Shown: positions 37,401-48,187 of the stretch, in pieces | Position numbering within the stretch: the first letter of the stretch is position 1 | Layout: each line of letters begins with the position of its first letter | Origin: Liolophura sinensis | Taxonomy: Eukaryota; Mollusca; Polyplacophora; Chitonida; Chitonidae | NCBI RefSeq assembly: GCF_032854445.1 | Contig: NC_088300.1 | Location: forward strand, 59,184,984-59,248,983 | Direction: 5' to 3' | Length of the DNA stretch: 64,000 nucleotides | Notes under the pieces: model-generated | What the model was told of the DNA's origin: nothing | Seen by the model: the letters and a program-made list of their open reading frames with translations, nothing else | The model's database searches: none | Program-made: the position numbers and the translations under genes

Positions 37401-40400
37401 GCCTGTTCTACAGTCATGACAGCATTCTGCAGCTGTTATATCATAGTGTATTTGGACTTAAAGAGGTTGTAAACATGCCTACAGGTAGGGAAAAGCTTAC
37501 ATGATAAAATCTGCTGGTAAACTAAAAATACGCCTGAAACAGATCAGATACCCTGAGTCTGTAACCTGTTTGCACATGCAGTGCAGTTTCTTTGTTTTAT
37601 TTATTTTATTTATTTTGATTGGTGTTTTACGCCGTACTGAAAAATAATTCACTTATATGACGGCGGCCAGCATTATGGTGGAAGGAAACTGGGCAGAGAC
37701 CGGCGGAAACCCAAGACCTTCCACAGATTCCTTCATGTGATGTTACATGTACATATGTAAGCGTATGCTAGGACATTTTCGGGATGTCCAAATCAAAGGC
37801 TAAGCAGTTTGCAAGTAAGTTCTAAGAAATAATATTCTTGTGGTTAATTCCGTATGGAAAGGACACTGTACACAACTGACTTGCCTGGACAAGCTGTGTG
37901 GACAAGAAGACCTGCCTATTCTTTTTTTTCTTCTCACTATTATAATTTCAACCAATATAAGCACTCTAATTACATATGTGGTTTACTTTTTTTTTTCAAA
38001 TGGACTTAAGTTAACCTAAATTTATTCCTCATATTAACATGGAATAAACTTAGATGCATAAGCAGAAATTCTATTACATTCAAGTTAATCTATTTATTAA
38101 TAGAAGAGATTAAACTTGGGCATAATGTCTTATCAAAAGAATATCTCTAAAAGAGAAAAAAAAAATGTCCATCCAAATTAATACTGAACAAGGCAAGCTC
38201 CCGTGACTAAACTTGAAAAGTAGGCCGATAATACATACATGTATGCATTAGATATTAGGTGAATACTCAAGAATATTTCACACATAAGACACCAGCCAGC
38301 ATTATGGTGGATGAAATCAGGCGGGAAACCCACGGCCAATTGCAGGGTGCTGACAGACAATTTGTAAATAGTAACACTATATGTGTGCTAACACAAAACC
38401 TCAAAAACACAATTAAATAAAAAAGCCACCCATTTTTTTGTTTCATTCCATAACAATACAACAAGTACAACATTAAAAGTACATGTATGTGTAAAGTGTC
38501 CATGAAATCGTACACGTACAAGAGCTGTTTTATTGGAGAGATAACATCAATACATCAGTGTATGGTTACAGGAGATTGTCATAATTAGGAGTTTGGTTAG
38601 AATGGCCACGTAAGGTGGTGTCAAAGTCCTTGACACTGACATCTTGATGTTAAAAGGATAATCATGCAGTCATGTTTGTTACTGGCAGTGATCAGACTTA
38701 TGTGTACAAAGATCCCCTTACATATATCTTCAGTGACTACACAAGTTAGGACATGGCCAGGGTTACCAAGTGGTTTGGGAATTACACCAGTCACTAGGAC
38801 ATCCCATTTAACAGCAGTAAGGGAGAGTTTTTGTGTCCAGAGGGAGGAGTTTGGGGAGGAGGATGTAAACAAGAGGGGAGTTTTATTTCCTCCATAACAA
38901 AAGAAATCTAGACAGCTCTTTACTCACAAGTGATCAGGAATTTAACCTCAAACTATTTAACAGCAGGCCTAGGGCAACTCATCCTCATAAAGTTCCAAAG
39001 CTAAACTTGTTGGGTTGATGACCTATATACTTTTCTGGCATAATGTACACAATAATGATATGTTGTCTCAGTGATAACTCTGGTATAACAACACCACGAG
39101 GATAATGTCCAAAGAATTAACAAAGCATGAAGGTTAAAATTCTTAACATGTACATGTACACTGTAGTATGATACACACAAGCAATTAAACTCAAAACAAG
39201 TCCTTGACATACACACAAGATGCTGAAGACTGATACTGGCCATTTTAAAATTAAAAGTACATGTAAACAATGGGGAATATGAACAAGTTTAAAGGTTTTA
39301 AAACACTTTATGCTGGAATTTCATGAAGAAACTTCATCATTGACAATACAACAATGGTCCAGTAAATGATGTAAGTTAAGCACGTGTATTGATCACACTT
39401 GTATCATTGTGCAGTCAAGTGACACCGTAACAGCATAATTAAATCCTTGGTATGATGAAGTGTAGCTAACAAGCATAAAGAATGACACTACATGTGGAGG
39501 CACACTGTAACCTGGTGTTAATTACCCTTTGAAATTCAGTTAACTGTCAGCAACAGGTCCTGATCAGCAGATAATCTGGTTTACAGGATAATTAGCAGCT
39601 GTAACATTACATGGCATATGTAATGGATTCATTATCACAGGTTGGTGAGTAGATTTAGTGCATGACAATGATTAAAAAAAAAGTGATGACATGTTTTAAG
39701 ATTTCAGGATTGTGACTACATGTATGCCATTTACTGAATGTGATAACTGCTGAAACTTTACTGAGGTAATTCTCACTTAATTTTGAAAATTTTTAATTCC
39801 ATGGTGATCAGGTTCATGTGTAGAAGAAACCTCAGTGCCTCTAACAATTTAGTAACAGACATTGCCACTTACGGCATGCTAATATGCACAATATACTGGT
39901 AGAAGACAGGTCATCTTCAATGAAAATCGGATTGCTGATATAATATGGGTGCCACTGACTGCTTATTGCCACAAATGCCCCGCAAACATTTCATTTATTT
40001 ATTTATCTGTCTGGAGTTTTACACTATACTCCAGAATATTTTGCTCATATGATGGCAGCCAGCATTGTGGTGGGAGAAAACTGGGCAGAGCCTGGGGGAA
40101 AATCACGAACATTCACAAGCTGGATGCTGGCAGATGTTCACAAGTCCGACTGGAGAGGAAGCCAGCATGAGCTGAAGGTGCGAGGCTCCTGGAACACTGT
40201 GCTGCACTGGCATGCTAAACACTAGGCCACGCAGCACTCGAACATTTTAGTTTAGACTAATATGACCATTAGATATTCAATAGATGTATGGAATAGATTG
40301 ATTCAAGAGAAGCTCAACAAGCAAAAACATACAAAAAATGCAGACTAAGCATAAGTATAAGATGAGATCCTGGGATTCCTGATAAACATAATGTTCACTT

Positions 40401-41592
40401 CTTTTGATAATTATGCTGCCTATGTGTCAACAAGTTCTTCACGTCTCTTGTACATGTAACCTAACGATTGAATGGCAAGCAACTTAACCACTCAGTCATG
40501 ACCTGTTTCTCCCATTTATACAAATTTATTTATCTTGTGCCAGGCCAATGCTCAAGAACTTTTCAGTAACATGACCACAGTAAGACTTATAAAAGCTCAT
40601 GAAAGCAGTTAGCTAGCCATACACTGAATTGACTGAAAGGGTTAATTTTCATACAAGCTTCAGGAGTACCGTGTAAACTTTCTACTTAGTTCATAAACAT
40701 TCATTCCAAAGTTGAGCGATAATACACCAAATGTTTCACTGAAATGCTGTTTATCATACATGTGATTCTGGTGACAACTGACAAGTACAGCACAGTTGTC
40801 AATCTTAATGGCAGTCTTGTTGGTAATGCCACATGTGTCAAGCTGACTTAGTTTGCAGAGCAACACAACAACAGATGCCAATGGACTGTAAGGCATATAC
40901 ACCAGTTTCTTGTCAGATGACCATCTGTCAAGTCTCAGCTCTATCAGCACACAACTATTAAAAGTCAGTTAACTCACTGTAATACTCATTTGTACTTATA
41001 TTCTGTAATGAAAAGAAGTCAGTTAATGGACAATATTTGAAATATCTTTTCTGATATTTTATATTATTAGAATTATCTGCTGATAAAAATGTTGCTGCAA
41101 AATGAAAAGTATGAAGAACCAAAAAATTAGCAAAATAAAGACAACATAATGATATTGGCATATTAAAATGGAAAAATCAACCAACACATACTCAAAGTCA
41201 TCACAATAGTCCAACATTCCAAAAGTGACCGCGTGAAAAAAAAATTATGCAGACCTGTCAAATTCACAAATGTACATAATTTAATAAACTCAACGAGATG
41301 TGACTTCCGGTTTGTTCAAAAGCGGACCATAAATCAAAATGACTGTCAAATTTAAATACAAAATTCACCAAAATAATGAAAATAAATAATTATCTTACCC
41401 TTCCGTGCTTAAACCACTGAGATTTAATGCCAGGTTACTCATCGGAGAGCCTACTGTTCCATATTCTGAGTTAGTCGGCGATAACATGGCGTTGTTTGTT
41501 GTCGCTAAATTTCTCAGCGGAATATGCAGATATGGTCTAACCAAGGACGGTTTGTCTGTCCCGACAAGTGACGGCAAGGGACTTGACTCCAT
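16361..41592 (-). CDS. cdc25: cdc25-B: CDC25-family M-phase inducer phosphatase (13 coding exons, 607 aa)
   Basis: Second CDC25 phosphatase, predicted to activate CDK1/CDK2. Coding exons, minus strand: 41399-41592, 23432-23532, 21399-21453, 20375-20437, 20186-20225, 19575-19901, 19150-19281, 18581-18673, 17995-18223, 17666-17865, 17215-17348, 16862-16979, 16361-16498. All junctions are GT-AG, phases agree and the sum is 1,824 nt. Motifs in order: [10 protein letters not shown] near the N-terminus; [11 protein letters not shown] (degron-like region in animal CDC25A); RRLNSLP with Ser149 in an RxxSxP context (possible 14-3-3 site); [13 protein letters not shown] (291-293); basic VQKRRRG; then the rhodanese-type domain with [12 protein letters not shown] and HCEFSSER (Cys513, Arg519). 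The ATG at 41592 has an in-frame TAG 27 nt upstream. This is the more canonical paralogue and has a 17.9 kb first intron. It lies 10.5 kb upstream of cdc25-A in the same orientation. Confidence 0.92.
16862..16979 (-). CDS. cdc25: cdc25-B exon 12
   Basis: 118 nt: [32 protein letters not shown]. Donor AAG|GTAAGA, acceptor TGTTACAG. Confidence 0.94.
17215..17348 (-). CDS. cdc25: cdc25-B exon 11 (catalytic HCX5R loop)
   Basis: 134 nt encoding [12 protein letters not shown] and [15 protein letters not shown], with catalytic Cys513. The usual RM after ERGP is NL here, the Leu being formed across the splice junction. Confidence 0.95.
17666..17865 (-). CDS. cdc25: cdc25-B exon 10 (start of catalytic domain)
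   Basis: 200 nt: [42 protein letters not shown]. This is textbook CDC25 sequence. Acceptor TTTCCAG, donor CTG|GTGAGT. Confidence 0.94.
17995..18223 (-). CDS. cdc25: cdc25-B exon 9 (NLS-bearing)
   Basis: 76 codons plus one base. It contains [10 protein letters not shown], a probable nuclear localisation signal as in vertebrate CDC25B, and [12 protein letters not shown] just before the catalytic domain. Donor GAG|GTGAGC. Confidence 0.9.
18581..18673 (-). CDS. cdc25: cdc25-B exon 8
   Basis: 31 codons reading [20 protein letters not shown] and onward to DSFM, donor ATG|GTAAGC, acceptor ATTTCAG. Homologous to cdc25-A exon 5. Confidence 0.87.
19150..19281 (-). CDS. cdc25: cdc25-B exon 7 (DDG motif)
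   Basis: 44 codons, acceptor GATCACAG, donor GAG|GTATGT. It encodes [18 protein letters not shown]. The acidic DDG element is conserved in animal CDC25A/B, where it has been linked to beta-TrCP-dependent turnover. Confidence 0.87.
19575..19901 (-). CDS. cdc25: cdc25-B exon 6 (regulatory region)
   Basis: 109 codons, phase 0 at both ends, starting at a codon ATG after CCATCAG. It contains [17 protein letters not shown] and [10 protein letters not shown], shared with cdc25-A exon 3, and ends SLSLSSV at GTG|GTAAAC. Confidence 0.88.
20186..20225 (-). CDS. cdc25: cdc25-B exon 5 (40 nt)
   Basis: Encodes [13 protein letters not shown]. The RRLNSLP element gives an RxxSxP site at Ser149, typical of 14-3-3 docking in CDC25 regulation (inference). 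Donor CCA|GTAAGT, acceptor TTTGCAG. Confidence 0.83.
20375..20437 (-). CDS. cdc25: cdc25-B exon 4 (63 nt)
   Basis: Reads [20 protein letters not shown] between TTTATAG and AAA|GTAAGA. It fits phase 2 before and phase 2 after. No equivalent exon was found in cdc25-A. Confidence 0.8.
20440..21398. other. cdc25-B intron 3
   Basis: No exon was found in the phase needed. From about 20,620 to 21,390 the sequence is noticeably richer in G and C than its surroundings and contains words such as GCCTGGGGCA. Unexplained, possibly an old repeat. Confidence 0.45.
21399..21453 (-). CDS. cdc25: cdc25-B exon 3 (55 nt)
   Basis: Completes Gly99 and encodes [17 protein letters not shown], matching the GFCLDSP-like segment of vertebrate CDC25A. 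Acceptor GACCCAG, donor AG|GTGAGT. Confidence 0.85.
23432..23532 (-). CDS. cdc25: cdc25-B exon 2
   Basis: 101 nt (phases 2 to 1), acceptor TCTTTCAG, donor CAG|GTAAGT. It encodes [20 protein letters not shown] and ends SSVESG. The [10 protein letters not shown] stretch is rich in candidate phosphosites. Confidence 0.85.
23533..27883. other. cdc25-B intron 1, proximal part
   Basis: No further coding exon was found. A GC-richer block spans about 24.1-24.9 kb. A 47-bp minisatellite lies at 26.4-26.7 kb. The rest is CpG-depleted AT-rich intron. Confidence 0.55.
26391..26718. repeat. 47-bp minisatellite, 7 copies
   Basis: ACTGG recurs at 26397, 26444, 26491, 26538, 26585, 26632 and 26679, a constant 47-bp step. 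The unit contains AAAGGCACTGGTAAAACAAG, then a variant of CTATCGTCTACGGTATCTGG. Copies differ by a few substitutions and no indels. Confidence 0.95.
27884..27951 (-). CDS. cdc25: cdc25-B alternative first coding exon
   Basis: Starts ATG GCA at 27951 and reads [20 protein letters not shown] to an AACAG|GTGAGT donor: 22 codons plus two bases, the same end phase as exon 1. It joins exon 2 as [11 protein letters not shown]. An in-frame TGA lies about 15 nt upstream of the ATG, and splicing exon 1 into it would hit a stop, so it can only be an alternative start. The short protein would be 565 aa. A TTTTCAG just upstream may be the acceptor for a non-coding leader exon. Confidence 0.65.
29515..29539 (+). 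other. G-quadruplex-forming motif
   Basis: Four G runs (3, 5, 5 and 5 G) with loops AGGT, T and TA, fitting the standard four-tract G4 pattern. It is on the template strand of cdc25-B, within intron 1. Confidence 0.7.
37594..37727 (-). mobile_element. SINE family 1, truncated copy
   Basis: TTTATTTATTTTGATTGGTG, TTTTACGCCGTACTGAAAAA, ACGGCGGCCAGCATTATGG and GGGCAGAGACCGGCGGAAAC. The head is missing on the right. Confidence 0.85.
38262..38355 (-). mobile_element. SINE family 1, internal fragment
   Basis: ACTCAAGAATATTTCACACA, CCAGCCAGCATTATGGTGG and GGCGGGAAACCCACGGCCAA. Both the A+T tail and the tRNA head are absent. Confidence 0.75.
39991..40236 (-). mobile_element. SINE family 1, near full-length copy
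   Basis: The tail TCATTTATTTATTTATCTGT is followed by the core and the tRNA-related head, with GAGGCTCCTGGAACACTGTG on the plus strand. The A and B box regions at the right end are diverged. Confidence 0.8.
41399..41592 (-). CDS. cdc25: cdc25-B exon 1 (distal start)
   Basis: 64 codons plus two bases, [10 protein letters not shown] to GLSTEG, donor [18 protein letters not shown] resembles the conserved N-terminal segment of animal CDC25s. The two trailing bases join the T of exon 2 to make Gly65. Confidence 0.82.
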
Positions 41593-42060
41593 TACTATGC
41601 AATATGACTACCGATAAGCCAATTATGAACAGGAATGGTCCGCAAATTGTTGCACACGTTGATTCCGAGGGCTTGTTTATCAAAACAAAAAGATCGTCCA
41701 CAACTCGAGCTAATGTTCGTCTTCCAGAGTGGTCACCAAGTGAACAAAACTTCCCCGTGGTCTCTTGGGGAACTTCCGTCAACAGATGCTTTGCAAGCCC
41801 AATCGGGGGGATAAAGAATAGTTACACATATGCAACGAACTGTCCTTGATGTTACATTGCCTGCTCACTTTGGAAAAAATTTGCCCGAGAGACAGTCGAT
41901 GTGCCCAGACAAGAACCAAATTCACCGCCACACCATTTGAAAAGCTGGCAGATCCCAGCCAATCGCAGTATGCGCAGGATATACAACAAGCTGCGCGGTG
42001 ACCTCTGAGGATGACGGTCAAACCGCAAGCCTGATGACGTCTTTTAAAACCGAGAACGTA
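41593..42060 (-). promoter_or_regulatory. putative distal promoter of cdc25-B
   Basis: This stretch next to exon 1 regains CpGs after the depleted intron. CCAAT boxes lie at 41619-41623 and 41960-41964 (ATTGG in gene orientation), and a CRE-like TGACGTCT begins at 42034. NF-Y-type CCAAT boxes are common in promoters of cell-cycle genes. The start site itself is not visible. Confidence 0.45.
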
Positions 42061-42905
42061 AACGAAACACCATTTATCCCCCTTCAGAAATTTATCCCAT
42101 GAAATTGGAGGCGTAGTGTATTTTCACTATTAATTTCTGCTGGGAGTAGGATTTTTGCCTTAAATTTTCTTTTCTTTAGAATAATTTTCATACATTTACT
42201 TACGTTTCTTCAATGCTTTTGTCTTTAAGTTAATACACGCACACTCTGACAGGTGCACTATAATTTATTTATTTATTTAATTATTTTGTCGAGTGGTGCA
42301 CACTTTCTCAGGAACATCAGGAATCTTATACAAATATCTCCGTACTTAGGCTTCACAACTGGCTATAGTGAGGCCATGTGTTTGAATCCACCTCCCGCTG
42401 CTTCTGCTGCAGCATTACTTCAACTTTTGAATAATGAGATTTATTAGTCCATTGACAATTGATTCTTTGTTTCCCGTAGCAAAATATTTGGAAAAATTGG
42501 CAGTTTTCATTACACTTATTTTGGCTATCGTTTATGATAATTTTTTTTAAATTTCTGGCAAAAAATGAAATAATGAGTTGGACTGTATTCGATGTTCATT
42601 CTCTTAATCCTTTACAATACTGTTGCATAAAGGTTGTCCACTTTATATTTTTTTTAATTAAATGTTTTATTTTTTTTTATAATTTTTAAAATAATTTATT
42701 TAGCAGTGATAAATCTCTATTTGCACCCCCTTAAAACTGAATCAATGTGAACATAGTGTGGAGGAATGTATAAATATACCTCTATGGTGGAAGTTAATCT
42801 TTTAAGTTGGTCTATGAAGGGAGATAAAAGCGACTGTCAAAACCGATGGGAATCACCTATGATTTGTTCCTAGGGGTATAATTAAAGAGAACATCTTGTG
42901 ATCAA

Positions 42906-42958
42906 CCAATGGAATTCAAGGTTGTCAGACATCTCGGGAAACACGATGACGTCACGTG
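42906..42958 (+). promoter_or_regulatory. CCAAT box plus fused CRE/E-box, putative ZRANB1 promoter
   Basis: CCAAT at 42906-42910 is followed 37 bp later by TGACGTCACGTG at 42947-42958. That is a palindromic CRE (TGACGTCA) overlapping a canonical E-box (CACGTG). This is a plausible core for ATF/CREB and bHLH-ZIP factors, placed ahead of a good splice donor. Confidence 0.5.
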
Positions 42959-42999
42959 CAATCATGGAAGCTATGTTGATGGTTAATGTGTTGATGCAG

Positions 43000-43210
43000 A
43001 GAGAATCTACTATTTTTAGCTTTTTCTCCTTTTCCTGATGAGCTGAGTTACGTGTTGGTGCTTTCAAGGTTTACGTCTTCGTATGGCCAGAGTCAGTTCA
43101 AGAAACAAGACATGTATCTGAGTTTGTAAGTTATCGTTGTGCCAAAATTCGGTTTGTTTTCATTTTGCTGGAGTCCACTTCGTTCAACAGCCTGTAAACT
43201 GACTACAAGT
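43000..43210 (+). other. possible 5' UTR exon of ZRANB1
   Basis: The first coding exon begins after a splice acceptor upstream of its ATG, so a leader exon must exist. The best donor seen downstream of the CRE/E-box is AAGT|GTAAGT, ending at 43210. The left boundary is arbitrary. Confidence 0.3.
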
Positions 43211-44139
43211 GTAAGTTTATGTAAATGGCGTTGGAGGCCTTTAGAAAAAAAAAAAAGAAACAACCAACCAAAGAATAATATTTGGACACTCGTGCTAACG
43301 GGGACGTGAGCCTTCTTGTCTACAACTTACCTGGTGCATTTGTAAATTTAGCCATATTATGATTAATAGTTCGATATTTCTGATGTTGTCATGCTAAAAT
43401 ACAAGCACGTTATAACATCACAACTCAGTCCATGTTTGTTTCAAAGGGTCCTTGGAAGATAGAGTTTTGTGGCTGTGATTTCTGTTGGCAAGGCATTTGT
43501 GCAGTGAATTTGTACATGTACATGTGCATATAGCATGTTGGCACTACTGTGTATGAAGACAGCAGACTGCACACTTTGGCCACTTGTTAAAGTGGACCTG
43601 AAGTCACCCACTAAAACTGAATTCATTAGTAAAGTAGTATTCCAGAAATGTGGTAAAAATATTTTTAAAATTTTACACTGCTTATCAACAAAATAGATAG
43701 CAAACAATGACCAGTACCCAGCCACTCATTTGGTGACACCATTTTACGTGACCATCATGTGACTTGTTCATGGTGGCGGAGACCTTGTACATAATGCGTG
43801 GATGTAATTGATATGATGTGTAATATGCCTTTAGGTTGTCTTTTCTTTCTAGATTTAAATTCTCTTTGAATAGTTTCTGGTCCATTTATTCAAGCTTTTG
43901 ACTTTATACCCAGATTCAGCGAAAGGATAGACACATTTGTTGATTTGTTCTAATTATGGCCTCTCCCTTGTTACGCTCCCCATGTACATCATATGCTTTG
44001 CCTGTACCTTGTAAGAGGGGTGGTACAAACTCGGGCTAAGCCTCCAAATATTGATGAACTTATTCCCCTCTGCGGTCTACTCGGTGGTCGCCATTTTCAT
44101 AGTGTAACTCATGCATGCGATGCATCACATGATGCATCA

Positions 44140-44284
44140 CTGGGAGCAACTGTGATCAACTGGACGCAAGCACGCATAGATCAACAGAACTGGGTACAAC
44201 TCGATGCTTCGTCCAATCTTATGCTCGTAGTTGCTTTCATTGCTCCTAGTTGCTACCAGTCGCCAAAAACCCATTTGCTCCCAG
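44140..44284. mobile_element. possible MITE with 10-bp inverted ends
   Basis: Starts CTGGGAGCAA and ends TTGCTCCCAG, a perfect 10-bp inverted pair 145 bp apart. It is richer in CpG than the surrounding intron. No target-site duplication is evident, so the true ends may lie elsewhere. Confidence 0.35.
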
Positions 44285-45534
44285 ACATAGGGTCAATCTA
44301 CGCCTGGCTAAAGAGCATTAGCTCTGTTCCATGTTCAAAGGGCCGATGTTTCTTTTAGTTTGGCGCTGGGTCAGGGTGATGTTCATGGACACAGGCTTCG
44401 TGTTTAGTGATCCTGCTTGTCCTTGTCCTGCAGGGGGGTAAACTTTTAGCCTAGCTGGCTGTACCGACTTTAGGGAATTTACCAAACATATCAGGACCTC
44501 CTGATTGGTAACATACTCTTTCATTCAGATTTTGGGAAGATATTTTCGTAATAAATCTGACTTTAATAAAGGAAAATTAATGCAAAGTCATCATAGTTTT
44601 CTTCAAACAATGAATTGCTTGAGGCGGTTTTCTTGGCAGCTCACCTGCCCAACATGTATGCATTGTGAAACAGGCAGGCATTATCAGTTACCTGCTCATA
44701 AACGTGTGGTCCAAAATGCATCAGTTTAACGCTAAAACTAGCTGAAAAATTCAATTTATTGCATTGATATCTGTCTGTATATTAAGAAGCCACACTGGCA
44801 ATCGAGGGCTAATAGGTTTTCAGACGTGATAGCCAATTATCACATGACGCTTTCAGTGCTAGTGGTTGGCCAAGTTTAAAAGGGCTTCTGCATTATGGCT
44901 ACTTCGAGTGAATTGTCTGTCAGTGCCATATCCCCAATGCTGAACTTCATCTTCTCACCTTTCCAACCTTTATTGAATTTCTTACATACTTTTCTGTGAT
45001 AACTGTGTCATATATCATTCTTTCTATGTATATTTCTTGGCAGACTTTATGTTCACTTTAACTTGTTGCCACCAATCTCGACCACTGTGGTGAACAATAC
45101 AAATATGCACTATAGTCTTAGTGAACTAAAAATAGATAGTTCATAACACAGACCTAAAAATAACCCAACATTGACATGTTCAAGTTTCACACATCATTAT
45201 TTCTTTCAAATAAAAACTATGGTCAATCATTCTGATTCTGGTAATGTTTTTTTTTCCCGACCATACCCATTGACTTGTTGAGACTATATTTTACCCCCTT
45301 GTCATGCATGGGAACATTTCATTGCAAGCACATGTACATCCTCCTCTCTTTTTTATCTCTCTTATAATGGCATGGAGGAATTCATAATATAGAGAAAATA
45401 ATTCCTAGTCGGAGAATCTATACCTGTACATTGCATGTCTTCCGTGTGGTTTTGGAAAAGCATGCACCTTAACCCACATTGGCAACATTGTAATATGTAG
45501 TTGGATATTGGGGATGGAAACTATTGTCATTTGT

Positions 45535-45788
45535 TACTTGTTTGATTGGAGTTTTACGCCATACTCAAGAATATTTATACGATAATGGCCAGCATTAAGG
45601 TGAAAGGAAACTGGGTGGAGTCTGAGGGAAACCTACAACCATCCGCAGGTTGCTAGTAGACCTTTTCACATAATATTGCAAAGAAAGCTAGCGTGAGCTG
45701 GACTTGAACTCGCAGCGACAACATTGGTGAGAAGCTCCTGGGCCATGGTAAGGCTCTGGCACTCTAATCACTTGACCACATAGGCCCC
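45535..45788 (-). mobile_element. SINE family 1, full-length copy
   Basis: The most complete copy. In reverse orientation it has GGTCAAGTGATTAGAGTGCC (A-box region) and GCGAGTTCAAGTCCAGCTC (B-box), then the core CATTAAGGTGAAAGGAAACT as read on the plus strand, then the GATTGGAGTTTTACGCC end. This establishes the family as tRNA-derived and minus-strand oriented. Confidence 0.85.
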
Positions 45789-47010
45789 TGATTATAGTTT
45801 GAGTTGATTTGCTCATGATTGGTTGTCATGAGATACTAAGGTATAATAGAATAGTGCAGACTCTTGCAAAGGGATGTAATTGCAGTCTTTCGAAATTGAA
45901 ACAAAGTTTAGGAGTAAGCAACTGACATGGGCATGGAAGACCTTTGGAACTTTAGATCAAATGTGAAGCACCATGTGTACTTTAGTAACATCATGAACCT
46001 TTCCAATCCCAAACCTCAGCAGATCATTGTGGGAGGCAGGCCTCCAAATGGCAACCCCAATAAGCCTGTTTAGATGGGCTGTAGTCAAATCATGGCACAA
46101 AGGCCACCATGCACACAACATTTGCCTGCAGTGTTTGTCTTTGTGTGACTGGACAGTAAGGATATTTTATTTTCATTCCAGTCCTCATGGCACCGTAATT
46201 TCGGAAATCTTTATACATGTATCTCTTGAGTATTTTTCAGATTATTCAAGCGTGTATGTGATTGTCATAACAGTACAATTTGTTTCTTTTTTTCTGTACA
46301 TGTCTTCCTGAATTCTGTAATTCTGTGTTTTCTGGGGTTTTTTTGCATCTTTTCTGAATAATTTTTGACAGACTTAAAGCCATTAAGGCTGCTCCAACAT
46401 TTGCTCAAACTGTAAAGAAGGGAAGAATACATGTATATGTATCTTTTTACCGATAGCTGCAACGTCATACAATGTGCCAATCATCTTCCAAACTAAGTTG
46501 CACTATTCTCACAGGCCATGAGAAAAATGTTGAAATTTTATGGATTTGGCCGAATAAAACATTGTACATGTATATTTCTCGTTAAACGATTTGAACCTTC
46601 TGATGTATGATGAATGTCCAACAGTCTAAATGTTTTATCAGCAGTATGAATGTGGGTATAAATGTTTTTATTCTTTTTGCCCTGATCTTCCTTTTTATCT
46701 AATTGTTGTATGGAGAACTGATTGACCTTAAAAACATGACACTATATATATTGTTTAGATATCATCATAAGTCAGGTCTCAATAATTCTTTGGTTTGTTT
46801 TTTTACACACATCATGTGCAGTTAGTACATGCCTTTGTTTTATTGCCTCCTGTATGTATTAGACTTAAATAAGCTTTGTATTGTCTCAGTACAGTTGCCT
46901 TTGTTTTGGTTCATTTGTGTGTGATTACATCGGATCAGTTCTACATTTTACTTTAACCACTGTTATTGTAGGATTCTTATGTAGGGCTGAGGCTCAGACA
47001 ACCTGGGAAG

Positions 47011-48187
47011 ATGACTGATAATGGAAGCGGAAAGAAGTGGTCATGCGAATACTGCACTTACCTCAACTTTCCCGCTGCGAAGAAGTGCACCTTGTGCAAA
47101 GGACCCCGCCCACCCCAGCTCATCACGGAGGAGGCTGTACGATCAGAGCAGGACATCTATAAAGTTGCATCGTTAGCATCATCTGATGTGGACAATGCCA
47201 ACAGCCGGCCCAATCTCAGTCTGAGTACTTCATCAGCTAATGACCCAACCAAAAAGTGGTCATGTCACATGTGTACCTACTTAAACTGGCCGAGGACAGC
47301 CCGGTGCAGTCAGTGCATGACGCCACGGCGGAAACACTCTCCCCCGGCGTCCACCTCTTGTGACAAGAGGAGTCCGCTGAGTGTCAATGTGAACATCTGT
47401 GAGGGGCAAGGAGTATCACAGGCCAAAGCGGTGTCCCCAAACTCTCCTGAGGCAGCCAGAGAGGTCAATAATGACATTAACAGAACAGTGGCCACCAAAA
47501 TCCATGGCAAGTGGTGCTGCAAGGCTTGTACTTATGAAAACTGGCCAAAATCTCAAAAGTGTATTATCTGTGGTACTTCCAGGGGTAAGATTTATCCTGA
47601 AGGAACGTCAGCCTGCGGGGGGAGTAACATTCTGGAAAATGAAATGTCCAAAAAAGGCAGCAAAAAGTCTCCACCACTAGCAATAAGAAATGCAGAGAAC
47701 TTAGAGATTCAGCAACAAGATGGGGCAGCTGCGTCTCCTAGCAACAGGGAAGACACTAGTCACCAAGAGGAGAGGAGGATGAAAGTTTTGCGTAAGCGTT
47801 TGCGTGAGAATGACTGGTTTTGGTTGAATGCATGTCACGGGGTAGTGGCAGGGGACCCTCATGCCGTGGAGGCATACCTAACATCCGGAGGGGACCCTGC
47901 CAGGCAGCTTACCCAGGATGAAGTGACTTTACTCAACAGGACCAGCGCCTTTGAAGTAGGCTACACCCTGGTCCACATTGCCATTCGTTTCCAAAGAGAG
48001 GACATATTAGCTGTACTGCTTACTGCCACGGACGTCGCAGCTAAAGCCACCAAGCGTCTGCCGTCCCATGTTAGTCCAGACATTGCCGCGGACATCAAAA
48101 GAGAGATCTCCTCCTCACTGCGCCAGAGAAAGGGAGACTTTCCTTGTTTCTTTGTCACAGATGCTGTTACTTTTGCACTGCCAACTG
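47011..48187 (+). CDS. ZRANB1: ZRANB1 first coding exon (three NZF fingers and AnkUBD)
   Basis: 392 codons plus one base. The exon starts at 46972 after TTATTGTAG, giving a 39-nt leader before ATG. It ends at ACTG|GTACGT, where the remaining G joins the next exon to form Asp in LPTDIEDLPP. Open sequence beyond 48187 is intron. Confidence 0.95.

Larger units (their letters stand above)
27952..41398. other. cdc25-B intron 1, distal part (13.4 kb)
   Basis: No coding exon supported. It contains three SINE family 1 copies (37.6, 38.3, 40.0 kb), a G-rich tract at 29,515-29,539 and a CpG-dense patch at 33,413-33,455. Frames of 60-125 codons here show no recognisable motif and no splice context. Confidence 0.55.

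Noticed and set aside
43993..44358. 121-codon frame upstream of ZRANB1
   Set aside because: It overlaps the possible MITE and shows no conserved features.
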